Below are positions 54,259 through 62,992 of a DNA stretch of 64,000 nt, piece after piece. Each line of letters opens with the position of its first letter. The stretch's first letter is position 1. Source of the stretch: Paenibacillus sanguinis 2301083 = DSM 16941. Lineage in GTDB: Bacteria > Bacillota > Bacilli > Paenibacillales > Paenibacillaceae. The position numbers and the translations under genes were made by a program. The stretch covers positions 62,001 to 126,000 of the forward strand of contig NZ_KB895381.1 in assembly GCF_000374825.1 (NCBI RefSeq). Direction: 5' to 3'. Under the pieces are notes generated by a model that worked only from the letters and a program-made list of their open reading frames with translations, was not told the DNA's origin and made no database searches.

Positions 54259-55923
54259 ATGAATTCAACGCAACCACAATCTTATTCCTATCAAGACCTC
54301 GTGAAGAGATTATACGACCTCGAGGCGCTGGCAGTGCCACCGCAGCTCGGCGAGAAAGCGGGCTGCTTCTCCAGTTTTGACCGAAGCTCTAGTTATAATG
54401 CCGAGACAGGCCTGTACGAGAACTGGGGAGCCAATGATGATGGGGGAGGCTTTATTCGCAAGGAAGGGGACAGCATCATTGCTATGGAGCTGGACGGACC
54501 CGGTGTGATCTGGAGAGTCTGGTCCGCGCTTCCCGAAGAGGGCCATATCCGGATTTTTATAGATCACTCGGATACCCCTGTAATCGATCAGCCTTTTCGC
54601 GATTATTTTGAAAAATTTAATCAAGAAGGGCCACCGGCCAATTTTCCGAATCTGTCGCCTACGTTATCCCGAGGCAGAAACTGCTTTATTCCCATTCCCT
54701 TTCAACAGCATTGCAAGGTGCTGCTGGATAAAGGTTGGGGGGCTTATTATCACATCACATACACTGTCTTTCCTGCCGGGTCCATTTTGCCATCCTTTGA
54801 CGGCAGCTTCGACAAGGAGTCGGCCATTGCGCTGGCGGAAGCAGACCGGGTATTACAGCGAAGGGGAACCTATTCTTTGATGAAGGAGGAAGGATTATCT
54901 GACGAAACCGTTACGGTAACGGTACCGGCAGGCGATAAAGCGGTGCTTCTTGATAAACAAGGGGCCGGCGCGATCTCCATGATCCGAATCAGGACGGACC
55001 TGGGACGTAAAAGCGAGGAACAGCAGCGGGTGTTGGCCAGACAATTAACTCTGTCGATGAAATGGGACCATGAAACAGACCCTTCAGTATGGGCCCCATT
55101 GGGTGATTTTTTTGGCAGCGCGCCCGGGATCAAGCCGTACCGCTCTCTGCCCCTTGGGATGAATGAGCATGAAATGTACAGTAATTGGTACATGCCGTTC
55201 TCGGAAGGCGCGAGGATCGAGATTGAAAATGAAGGGACGGAAGCATGCGAGATTACGGCGGAGATCCGGTTTACATCTCTACCTAAGTCTCATGCGGAAA
55301 ACCTTCTGCGTTTTCATGCCAAATGGCACCGGGATGAGTACCTGGATCTGGATGTGAAGCGATACGAGGAAGAAGGGGATCGTTGGCCGGATTGGCCTTT
55401 GCTGCTGGCGAAAGGCCGGGGAAGATTCTGCGGCGTCCACCTGCATGTAAACAATACCTGGGAGAAGCCGGCCGAGGAGGCCGAAACCTGGTGGTACGGG
55501 AAATGGGACCGAAAAACGATCGACTGGTGGTGGGGAGAAGGGGACGAAAAATTTTTTGTGGATGGCGAGTCCTTTCCATCCACGTTCGGAACGGGCAGCG
55601 AGGATTATATCGGTTATGCCTGGGCGGCCGAACCGCCGTTCCCGATGTTCGACAGTGCTTACGCCAATCAGCCGTTTATAGAACCAGATGCGAACGGACA
55701 TACCTCGGTCAGCCGCTTCCACATTGGCGACAATATTCCATTCATGAGCTCTTTTGAAGGCTTTATGGAGAAATATAAAGGGAATCACTGGGGGCCGGGC
55801 AACTGCTGTTTATATGCCGCTACCGTTTACTGGTATCAGGAGCGAGGAACGAGTGATGCGTATAAGCCGGTTGCGTTAAATGAACGCTTGAACCACTTGA
55901 AGCTTGGGGATGAAGGAAACTGA
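54259..55923 (+). CDS. GH172 (DUF2961) difructose-anhydride / furanosidase family enzyme
   Basis: A 554-residue DUF2961 protein, now glycoside hydrolase family 172, whose characterised members act on alpha-D-fructofuranosides (difructose dianhydride I synthase/hydrolase) or on arabinofuranosides. The double jelly-roll markers are SSFDRSSSYN near the N-terminus and the acidic run GEGDEKFFVDGE followed by STFGTGSEDYIGYAW, which should contain the catalytic Glu pair. No signal peptide. GAAGGGAG precedes the ATG one base after the previous stop. Next to two GH32 genes, cleavage of difructose anhydride or alpha-linked fructose is the most economical reading. Confidence 0.9.
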   Translation: MNSTQPQSYSYQDLVKRLYDLEALAVPPQLGEKAGCFSSFDRSSSYNAETGLYENWGANDDGGGFIRKEGDSIIAMELDGPGVIWRVWSALPEEGHIRIFIDHSDTPVIDQPFRDYFEKFNQEGPPANFPNLSPTLSRGRNCFIPIPFQQHCKVLLDKGWGAYYHITYTVFPAGSILPSFDGSFDKESAIALAEADRVLQRRGTYSLMKEEGLSDETVTVTVPAGDKAVLLDKQGAGAISMIRIRTDLGRKSEEQQRVLARQLTLSMKWDHETDPSVWAPLGDFFGSAPGIKPYRSLPLGMNEHEMYSNWYMPFSEGARIEIENEGTEACEITAEIRFTSLPKSHAENLLRFHAKWHRDEYLDLDVKRYEEEGDRWPDWPLLLAKGRGRFCGVHLHVNNTWEKPAEEAETWWYGKWDRKTIDWWWGEGDEKFFVDGESFPSTFGTGSEDYIGYAWAAEPPFPMFDSAYANQPFIEPDANGHTSVSRFHIGDNIPFMSSFEGFMEKYKGNHWGPGNCCLYAATVYWYQERGTSDAYKPVALNERLNHLKLGDEGN

Positions 55924-55978
55924 GGGGCAGCACCCATTCCTCAATTTATACAAAGGTCTTCCATTTGCTCTTGCGAAA

Positions 55979-56000
55979 CCGGCACCCGTTCAGGTGCCGG
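55979..56000. terminator. Hairpin between convergent GH172 and LacI genes
   Basis: CCGGCACC/GGTGCCGG with a six-base loop containing the LacI stop codon. It lacks a clear T-tract, so it is a weak terminator in either direction. Confidence 0.5.
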
Positions 56001-57072
56001 TATCGTCGTATGATTTGGCCCTTCCGCCAGGCAGTTTTTTTTCAGTTGATTCCCGAAAAATGATCTGTGTGCGAATATAAGATATCTCATAAGGGAGTTT
56101 GGGGTTTTGAATCCGTGCCAATAGCTTTTGGGCGGCTAATAACCCTATTTCGGTACAAGGAATATGTACTGTAGTAAGTGGAGGGTCTATGATACTTGCT
56201 TCTGGAGCATTATCGAATCCGCAAACCATAACATTTCCTGGAATTTCAATATTCATTTTCTTTAAAGTAGTAATTAGTTGAACAGCAAGATAATCGTTGG
56301 CACATACAAAGGCTTCAGGTAACTGAGATAAATCTTTTATTTTATTGGCAAGCCATTCGTTTTCCCAGTAGAGCGCATCATTGTCAATAATACAAATGGA
56401 TTCATCGACTGGCAGCCCGGATGAAGCCAACGCATGACAAAATCCTTCCCATCGTTCGTAAAAACTAAGACAGTGATAGCGATCTCCTACAAATCCAATC
56501 CTGCTTACTCCTCTTTTGATCATACCTTGAACCATTTTGCTAATGCTATATCGGTTTTCCATCATCAAGATGTCCGCCGAAAGATCATGATGGGATTCTT
56601 CATAGAAAGTGTCAGTAAACAAAACGGGCTTCCCTAGTGAACAAAGCATTTTGCTATATTCAGAGTCAAATAATTCAACGCAAATGATCGCGTCGATTTT
56701 TTGGGGATCAAGTGTAGGTGGAAGTGCCAACGAACGAATGTCATTGTCTTGTAAAATGTGAATCATTAGTGAATACCCATGTTGACTGAGTTCCTTCTCG
56801 AAAGTGGTAAGCAGCATGGAAGCAAAGTGAACTTTGTTCGGCATCAGGCGGGTAATCATGGCAATATTTTTATTAGGAGTTACAGATTTATGTGCTGTAT
56901 CTGAATCAAGTAAGGCAAACTTTTTGTATTTCATCTCTTTAGCAGCTTTTAAAATGACATTGCGGGTTTTGTCAGGAACTTTGCCTGTCCCATTCAGCGC
57001 TTTGGAAACAGTGTTACGGGAAAGACCAAGCGAATCGGCAATGTCTTGAACAGTAACCTTCTTTTTATTTAT
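55990..57072 (-). CDS. LacI-family regulator with ATA (non-canonical) start
   Basis: About 360 residues. Reading back past the first ATG (56934) the frame stays open and encodes a complete LacI DNA-binding domain, VTVQDIADSLGLSRNTVSKA followed by LNGTGKVPDKTR. Between the preceding in-frame stop and this domain there is no ATG, GTG, TTG or CTG. AAGGAG (57087-57082) sits nine bases before ATA at 57072-57070, where MNKKKVTV would be expected; ATT at 57078 is the only alternative and is too close. Either AUA/AUU initiation keeps the repressor scarce, or a point mutation has crippled it, leaving a product from 56934 without its DNA-binding domain. It is divergent from the ABC operon at 57507. Confidence 0.82.
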   Translation of the reverse strand: MNKKKVTVQDIADSLGLSRNTVSKALNGTGKVPDKTRNVILKAAKEMKYKKFALLDSDTAHKSVTPNKNIAMITRLMPNKVHFASMLLTTFEKELSQHGYSLMIHILQDNDIRSLALPPTLDPQKIDAIICVELFDSEYSKMLCSLGKPVLFTDTFYEESHHDLSADILMMENRYSISKMVQGMIKRGVSRIGFVGDRYHCLSFYERWEGFCHALASSGLPVDESICIIDNDALYWENEWLANKIKDLSQLPEAFVCANDYLAVQLITTLKKMNIEIPGNVMVCGFDNAPEASIIDPPLTTVHIPCTEIGLLAAQKLLARIQNPKLPYEISYIRTQIIFRESTEKKLPGGRAKSYDDTGT

Positions 57073-57108
57073 TTTAATTCTCTCCTTAAGATGAAGTTAG
57101 ATTAACAC

Positions 57109-57134
57109 GTAAACCTAATGTTTTGTTTACAATT
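57109..57134. promoter_or_regulatory. Candidate LacI operator near the regulator
   Basis: An interrupted palindrome GTAAAC-N10-GTTTAC. Its right side extends to GTTTACAATT (57125-57134), which recurs inverted at 57374-57383 beside the operon promoter. Confidence 0.5.
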
Positions 57135-57348
57135 GTATTTTAGCATATAGAAAAGTAAAAACAACTGAAGCAATAGATGTCAAGAATGGAGATAAAAAGT
57201 GTGCATAATTTTTGAACTATGCATAAAATGTAAATGTATATTTTTTCATTCTTAATGATAACTATTGATTATGAAAACAAAAATTGCTATATCAAGTGAT
57301 TTTTACATTTTTATTAAAGGTATTTTAACAAAAAAGCAAAAAAATATG

Positions 57349-57377
57349 TTGACATGATAATGGGTGTTTGTTAAATT
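57349..57377 (+). promoter_or_regulatory. Sigma-A-type promoter of the ABC/GH32 operon
   Basis: TTGACA and TAAATT are separated by 17 bp. The -10 box overlaps AATTGTAAAC (57374-57383), the inverted copy of the element near the divergent LacI gene, as expected for repression. The rest of 57135-57348 is AT-rich and shows no coding signal. Confidence 0.65.
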
Positions 57378-57408
57378 GTAAACTAAACAAATGAATAAAA
57401 TGTAAAAT

Positions 57409-57422
57409 TGTAATCGCTTTCT
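57409..57422. promoter_or_regulatory. Candidate CcpA cre site
   Basis: TGTAATCGCTTTCT matches TGWAANCGNTNWCA except for the last base. It lies about 30 bp downstream of the -10 box, a position suited to roadblock repression by CcpA. Confidence 0.6.
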
Positions 57423-57506
57423 GTGGGGTGAAAGGAGGCTCGGATGAATCGGACATATTGAGGAACAAGATGGATACGGAACCCGTTAGCACTAATAATT
57501 CAAGGG

Positions 57507-58436
57507 GTGAAAAAGCTGATAGCTGTGCGAGATAAAAATTGGTTTGTGCGCTTTGGATTATATGTTAGGTTGAATTGGCAGCTTTATCTTATTTTTATGA
57601 TGCCGGCTTTCATACTGCTTGTTGTTTTTAAATATCTCCCGATGGGCGGTATTTTGATAGCATTTCAAGATTATAGCGGAATTAGAGGACTGCTTGGAAG
57701 CGAGTGGGTCGGGCTGGATAACTTCAGCCGCTTTCTTTCCTCAACTGAATTTTGGCGTTTGTTTGGGAACACCTTGCAACTCAGCGTTTATAATTTACTG
57801 TGGAGTTTCTTTCCTCCGATAATCCTGGCCCTCTTGCTTGCCAGAATCAGAAGTAGGGGTATTCGCTCGAAGATTCAGTTATTCATTTATGCGCCCAACT
57901 TTATTTCGATAATTGTTCTGGCTGGTATGGTGTTCGTGTTCCTGTCTCCTGTTGGTCCGATTAATCAGTTTTTCGGTACGCAAATCAACTTTATGGCCGA
58001 ACCTTCGGCGTACCGTACGATTTACATTGCAAGCGGTATATGGCAGTCAGCTGGATGGGCATCTATCATTTATACCGCCGCATTGTCTGGAGTCAGTCAG
58101 GATTTAGTCGAAGCCGCCAAAATTGATGGTGCAAGTTTATGGAAACGTATTCAACATATCGAATTGCCTACTTTGAAACCTATTATGATTATTCAGTTTA
58201 TTCTTTCGGCAGGACATATCATGAGCATTGGCTTCGAGAAGTCATTAGCGCTGCAAACGGATTTAAATTTGGCAACCAGTCAGATTATCCCGACCTATGT
58301 GTATCAAATCGGTATTAATATGGGTGACTACGGATACTCTACGGCTGTTGATCTGTTTAATTCGGTCATCAATATTATTCTGCTGTTGTCTGTCAATAAG
58401 ATTGTTTCAAAACTGAATAATAATGAAGGGTTATAA
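57507..58436 (+). CDS. Sugar ABC transporter permease (LplB type)
   Basis: A 309-residue CUT1 permease with six helices. The EAA loop is VEAAKIDGASLWKRIQ followed by IELPTLKP, and FKYLPMGGILIAFQDYSG is the branch signature. It opens at GTG 57507, directly after AAGGGG, so spacing is poor; another GTG at 57525 has no better site, and the exact start is uncertain. It is the first gene of a four-gene operon with the partner permease, binding protein and a GH32 enzyme. Confidence 0.92.
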   Translation: MKKLIAVRDKNWFVRFGLYVRLNWQLYLIFMMPAFILLVVFKYLPMGGILIAFQDYSGIRGLLGSEWVGLDNFSRFLSSTEFWRLFGNTLQLSVYNLLWSFFPPIILALLLARIRSRGIRSKIQLFIYAPNFISIIVLAGMVFVFLSPVGPINQFFGTQINFMAEPSAYRTIYIASGIWQSAGWASIIYTAALSGVSQDLVEAAKIDGASLWKRIQHIELPTLKPIMIIQFILSAGHIMSIGFEKSLALQTDLNLATSQIIPTYVYQIGINMGDYGYSTAVDLFNSVINIILLLSVNKIVSKLNNNEGL

Positions 58437-58450
58437 AAGGGGGTGTGTCG

Positions 58451-59365
58451 ATGAAAGCAGCGGTTGCAGACGGCAATAACACAGATAAATATTTAAGCTT
58501 GAATGAAAAAATATTTCTATATTTCGGCTTTCTCTTACTTGGGCTATTTGTGACGTTAATTGTTGGACCACTTCTATATGTATTGATTGCCTCATTTATG
58601 GATCCGGTTACCTTGGCGAACAGGGGGATTACCTTTGATATTTCCAAGTGGAACCTGCTTGGTTATAAGCGAGTACTGGGCGATGAAATGATGTGGCGTG
58701 GTTTTGTCAACTCGATTGCTTATTCCATCGGGTTCACCGTCGTATCTGTAACAGTTACTCTATTAGCGGCTTATCCACTTTCACGCAAAGATTTTATGGG
58801 TAGGAAATTCTTTAACACGTTGTTTGTGATTACCATGTTTTTTGGCGGGGGTCTGATGCCGACCTACTTGCTGATCGAAAAAATGAACTTGATCAACTCT
58901 CCCTTGGCTGTAATTTTGCCAAACGCAATTAATGTCTGGCACATCATTCTTGCCCGTGTTTATTACCAGGGACTTCCAAACGAACTGCGAGATGCAGCGC
59001 AAATGGACGGTTCTTCCGATCTTCATTACTTTATTCGTATTATGATGCCGATTTGTAAACCGATTATTGCAGTACTTGTTTTGTATCAATTTGTTTGGCA
59101 ATGGAACAGCTATTTTGAAGCAATGCTTTATCTTGAAGATCAAAATCTCCAGCCGTTACAACTGATTATTCGCTCTATCCTAGTCCAGAATACGATTCAA
59201 TCCGGAATGATGACAGACGCAGAGAGTGTTGCGGATGCTGCTAAGCTTGGCGAACTCCTTAAATATTCTACCATTGTAATCTCCAGCTTACCGTTACTGG
59301 TTATGTATCCTTTCTTCACGAAGTACTTTGACAAAGGGATCATGGTTGGTTCAATCAAAGGGTAA
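58451..59365 (+). CDS. Sugar ABC transporter permease (YtcP type)
   Basis: A 304-residue partner permease. It has six helices, the EAA-like loop RDAAQMDGSSDLHYFI, and the conserved C-terminus YFDKGIMVGSIKG. A GTG two codons upstream (58445) is possible, but AAAAGGGGG fits ATG 58451. It follows the previous stop by 14 bp. Confidence 0.93.
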   Translation: MKAAVADGNNTDKYLSLNEKIFLYFGFLLLGLFVTLIVGPLLYVLIASFMDPVTLANRGITFDISKWNLLGYKRVLGDEMMWRGFVNSIAYSIGFTVVSVTVTLLAAYPLSRKDFMGRKFFNTLFVITMFFGGGLMPTYLLIEKMNLINSPLAVILPNAINVWHIILARVYYQGLPNELRDAAQMDGSSDLHYFIRIMMPICKPIIAVLVLYQFVWQWNSYFEAMLYLEDQNLQPLQLIIRSILVQNTIQSGMMTDAESVADAAKLGELLKYSTIVISSLPLLVMYPFFTKYFDKGIMVGSIKG

Positions 59366-59393
59366 TAAAAGAGAATGCTTAAGGAGGTAAAAT

Positions 59394-61037
59394 ATGAAAA
59401 AACGATCATTACCTAAACTTGCTATTCTTGCGATGGCCGGAATTCTATCCATCGGAGTTCTGTCTGCATGCAATAACAACAAGAATATAACCAACTCCGC
59501 TTTACAAGATGCTTCTGACATCAAATTTCCGTTGGAAAACACAGAAACTATCCGTATTCTTACTCATGCATCAGCAGATTCTCCGAAGGATTTCAATGAA
59601 AAGAGACTGGTTCAGCGCCTTGAGGAAGAAACAAATGTCCGTGTGAAGTGGACAGTGTACCCCGATGAGCAGTGGGGGGAGAAAATGAGACTAGCGCTTT
59701 CCAAATCCAATCTGCCTGACGTTGTCACCAATATGTATATTGGGCAGTATGATGTGCTCAATTACGCCAAACAGGGAGTTTTCATTCCGTTAGAGGAATT
59801 GATCGAGAAATATATGCCCAATCTCACTAAAATTTTGGAACAAAGACCTGAGGTGAGAGCGGCGATTACTGCATCTGACGGACATATCTATACACTTCCT
59901 TTTATAGAAGAGACGGCTCGTGACAAAGAAGCTCATAATGTAATCGGCGCGATTCCTTGGATCAATAAGAAATGGTTGGATGAATTGAATCTTCCTATGC
60001 CTGCGACAACGGATGAATTGGAAGCGGTTTTGAAAGCGTTTAAAGAGAAAAATCCTGAAGGTCGCCAGGACGTCATACCGATGTCATTTCGGCTTAATCA
60101 GGTCAATGAAGACCCGGGTATTTTGCTGGGATCATTTGGATCTGGGGAAAATATGGATCATTATATGGTAACTAATGATAAGAAAGTCATATATACGCTC
60201 GCCCAGGAAGATTTTAAAGAAGGGGTAAACTGGCTGCATAAGTTATATGCCGAAGGATTGATTGATCCGGAGGCGTTTACCCAGTCTGACGGTACTTATA
60301 TTTCCAAAGGACAGGGGGGGCGTTATGGCCTGTTCTTCATGTGGGATAAAGCTGCGATGGTACCAAATCCGCAAGACTATGTTCCCTTGCCGCCTCTCCA
60401 GGGACCGGATGGAACCGTGAATGTGCCCAGACAAAACTACTATTCATTTGACATGGGAGTTACCGCCATTACCAGTACGAATTCTAACCCTGCCCTTACT
60501 GCGGTATGGTTAGATAAAATGTTTGAGCCGCTTCAGTCGATCCAGAATGTTTTTGGAACTTATGACGATCCTAACAATTTCAATATTTTAAAGAAAAAAG
60601 ATGATGGCACTTTTGAATTTCAGCCGATCCCTGAGGGCAAGTCTTATTACTCATTAAGTGCTAAACAAAACATCCGCGGCTCATTTGCAGTTTTGGCTGA
60701 TTATTATGGCAAGTATGTGAATATGCAGAGCAATACAGCAGAGCGCGTTGAAATGATCCGTACGATATATGCGCCTCACATCAAGAGCGACTACTATTAT
60801 CCATCGGTATATTTAAATGCAGAGGATATTACTCGTGTCAGCCAAATTGAGACGGATTTAAGACCTTATGCCGAGAGCAAGAAAGCGGAGTGGATTATGA
60901 AAGGCGGGGTGGATACGGACTGGGAGTCATATCTGAAAAAATTGGATGATATGGGTTTGCCGGAATTACTTCGATTAAAGCAACAGGGCTTTGATGCCTT
61001 CCAGGCGGAGCTGGATTCAAGCAGTTCCTCTCAATAA
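59394..61037 (+). CDS. Extracellular solute-binding lipoprotein
   Basis: A 547-residue family 1 binding protein with the basic start MKKRSLPK, a hydrophobic stretch and the lipobox GVLSAC (Cys near residue 26). Asn-rich sequence follows the Cys. It is clearly homologous to the 48756 binding protein (both share EERPEVRAAI/RRPDIKAAI-like and IDPEAFTQ/IDPESFTQ segments), so the two transporters are related and may take related fructans. AAGGAGG lies eight bases before the ATG. Confidence 0.93.
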   Translation: MKKRSLPKLAILAMAGILSIGVLSACNNNKNITNSALQDASDIKFPLENTETIRILTHASADSPKDFNEKRLVQRLEEETNVRVKWTVYPDEQWGEKMRLALSKSNLPDVVTNMYIGQYDVLNYAKQGVFIPLEELIEKYMPNLTKILEQRPEVRAAITASDGHIYTLPFIEETARDKEAHNVIGAIPWINKKWLDELNLPMPATTDELEAVLKAFKEKNPEGRQDVIPMSFRLNQVNEDPGILLGSFGSGENMDHYMVTNDKKVIYTLAQEDFKEGVNWLHKLYAEGLIDPEAFTQSDGTYISKGQGGRYGLFFMWDKAAMVPNPQDYVPLPPLQGPDGTVNVPRQNYYSFDMGVTAITSTNSNPALTAVWLDKMFEPLQSIQNVFGTYDDPNNFNILKKKDDGTFEFQPIPEGKSYYSLSAKQNIRGSFAVLADYYGKYVNMQSNTAERVEMIRTIYAPHIKSDYYYPSVYLNAEDITRVSQIETDLRPYAESKKAEWIMKGGVDTDWESYLKKLDDMGLPELLRLKQQGFDAFQAELDSSSSSQ

Positions 61038-61073
61038 CAACATCAATCAATCCAAAAAGGGAGAGATGAATAT

Positions 61074-62498
61074 ATGAAATTATTTTATACGGCGGAAAAT
61101 GCCAAGATCGGTGATGTCATCCCCTATTATAACGAGGAAGAAAAGAAATTTGATTTATTTTATCTCAAAAATTGGAACGCTGATTACAAAGGATCGGATA
61201 TTGTCTATGGCTGGCATCGGTTAACTACAGCTGACTTGCTTGAATTTAAGGAACAGCCAAGCGGTATACATGGCGGGACGGGATCGATCATAAAGGTGGA
61301 TGGCGTTTATCATATGTTTTACTGTACGTTTGAGGACAATCCGCAAAGACAATACGTACGGCATGCGGTAAGTAGTGATTATGAACAATGGACAGATATA
61401 CCGGAACATCAGTTTACAGCCGATGGTGAGATTTATGCTTTAACCGATTGGCGTGATCCATACGTTTTTTGGAATGAGGAGGAAAATAAGTGGTGGATGC
61501 TGCTATCTGCGCGAGAGAATGCCCCAACCGAACGGAATGGATGTGTGGGTCTTTGTGTATCTGAAGATCTTATACATTGGGATTATCGGAAGCCTTTGTA
61601 TGCCCCTGCCATCCATCAATCGGCTCATGAATGTCCGGATCTCTTTAAAATAGGAGACTGGTATTATCTTGTATATTCTAATTATACCGACGGTTTTTGC
61701 ACCTACTATCGGATGAGCCGTTCGCTTAATGGTCCGTGGCTGCGACCGGAGGTTGATACCTTTGATGGCCGTGCATTCTATGCGGCTAAGACAGGAACGG
61801 ATGGGGAAAATCGTTATATCTTCGGATGGAATCCTACGCGCCGCGAGAATGGTTGGAAAATCGATCCGCCAACCGATCTTGGGTCCGATTATCGAACATG
61901 GGATTGGGGCGGTGCGATGGTTGTACACAAAATCTTGCAAAACCCGGATGGGACTCTTGGCGTAACGGTACCGGATACGGTCGCATCGGTCGTTCAGAAT
62001 CCGCAGTCTGTTGAATTAAAGCCTTTACGGGGAGAGTGGAATGTAGTAGGAAATACCGCTTCAGTCATTTCTGAAGGCGGATACGCGAGCTTATTGGGCA
62101 GTAAGCTTCCTGAGCTGTGCTGCCTGGAGGCGACGATCCGGTATACCGGGAAACCCACCCGTTTCGGGATTGCATTACAGGTAGATGAGAAGTTTGCTGA
62201 AGGGTATTATCTTTGTTTTGAGCCATGGTTTAACCGGCTGGAGTTTCGTTCCGGCCTGCGGATGTACGAGGCGGGAGGAATGATGTTTCCTTATGCTGTG
62301 GAGATGGAACGCCCCATCGCGCTTATGCCGGATACACCGTATCAAATAAAGATATTCATTGAAGAATCCGTGATGGTTATGTATATAAACGACCAAACCG
62401 CTTTTAGCTCACGCTTGTATAACTACAAAGGGCGTCAATTTGGATTGTTTGTTTCAGACGGAGCAGCAGAGTTTAGTTCGATACGTCTGTTGGGTTAG
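61074..62498 (+). CDS. GH32-type glycoside hydrolase, divergent clade
   Basis: A 474-residue five-bladed-propeller enzyme. The usual WMNDPNG block is replaced by KIGDVIPYY, whose Asp13 takes the nucleophile position; WRDPYVFW supplies the transition-state Asp and HECPDLF the acid/base Glu. The C-terminal sandwich (about 330-474) is short. No signal peptide. GGGAGAG precedes the ATG. It closes the operon with the 57507-61037 transporter. This subgroup is distinct from classical invertases, and the specific fructoside, perhaps a disaccharide or anhydride, is not readable. Confidence 0.88.
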   Translation: MKLFYTAENAKIGDVIPYYNEEEKKFDLFYLKNWNADYKGSDIVYGWHRLTTADLLEFKEQPSGIHGGTGSIIKVDGVYHMFYCTFEDNPQRQYVRHAVSSDYEQWTDIPEHQFTADGEIYALTDWRDPYVFWNEEENKWWMLLSARENAPTERNGCVGLCVSEDLIHWDYRKPLYAPAIHQSAHECPDLFKIGDWYYLVYSNYTDGFCTYYRMSRSLNGPWLRPEVDTFDGRAFYAAKTGTDGENRYIFGWNPTRRENGWKIDPPTDLGSDYRTWDWGGAMVVHKILQNPDGTLGVTVPDTVASVVQNPQSVELKPLRGEWNVVGNTASVISEGGYASLLGSKLPELCCLEATIRYTGKPTRFGIALQVDEKFAEGYYLCFEPWFNRLEFRSGLRMYEAGGMMFPYAVEMERPIALMPDTPYQIKIFIEESVMVMYINDQTAFSSRLYNYKGRQFGLFVSDGAAEFSSIRLLG

Positions 62499-62573
62499 AT
62501 GTTAAGATTCGACGTCGAATCCACTTCTCGAACAGCTTCGTCCTGGGAAGACGACTTTTTGAACTATCTCTGT

Positions 62574-62609
62574 AAGGGCTTATCCGCAAATTTCATGGGA
62601 TAGGCCCTT
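62574..62609 (+). terminator. Rho-independent terminator after GH32
   Basis: AAGGGCTTATCC and GGATAGGCCCTT (one G-T pair) with an eleven-base loop; T-tract short. It closes the 57507-62498 operon. Confidence 0.65.
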
Positions 62610-62681
62610 CTACTTTGAATCAAACGGCAGGAATAGTTTCTTTCACCGGCCGCGGACATTAAAGATAAGGAAGGGGTTCGG

Positions 62682-62830
62682 ATGAAAGATAAGCTCCGCG
62701 AGCACCATCTTGTATTCAGCATATTATATAAACGTTTCCTGCTGATTATCTCTGCCATTCTGATGGCCAGCATCATCTTCGGGGCCTTGCTTTTCCTGCG
62801 CAGCCAGCGGTATTATTCGGAAATCATTCC
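62682..62830 (+). pseudogene. N-terminal stub of a membrane sensor gene
   Basis: After AAGGAAGGGG an ATG opens MKDKLREHHLVFSILYKRFL then a hydrophobic helix and FLRSQRYYSE, the cytosolic start, first transmembrane segment and beginning of the outer domain typical of Paenibacillus sensor kinases or membrane AraC regulators. The family resemblance fades near 62830; the same frame then runs through the terminator at 62923, so the downstream part is not a real gene. I infer a deletion that removed the rest. Confidence 0.6.
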
Positions 62831-62922
62831 TCTTTTTTCATTATATTCACCCCGGATTGATTCCCGGACGGCGATCTTGCTTGCAGCATTCAGAGCTTGG
62901 GATAGTACACAGAATATAATAG

Positions 62923-62964
62923 AAAAAAACGAGCAGAGGACGATCCTCCCGCTCGTTTTTTTTC
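62923..62964. terminator. Strong terminator, mainly for the minus-strand LacI gene
   Basis: AAAAAAACGAGC and GCTCGTTTTTTT arms with an inner GAGG/CCTC stem; A- and T-tracts on both sides allow bidirectional action. Confidence 0.82.
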
Positions 62965-62992
62965 TGGTGTTTCTCCTAGGTACAGTCCGATA

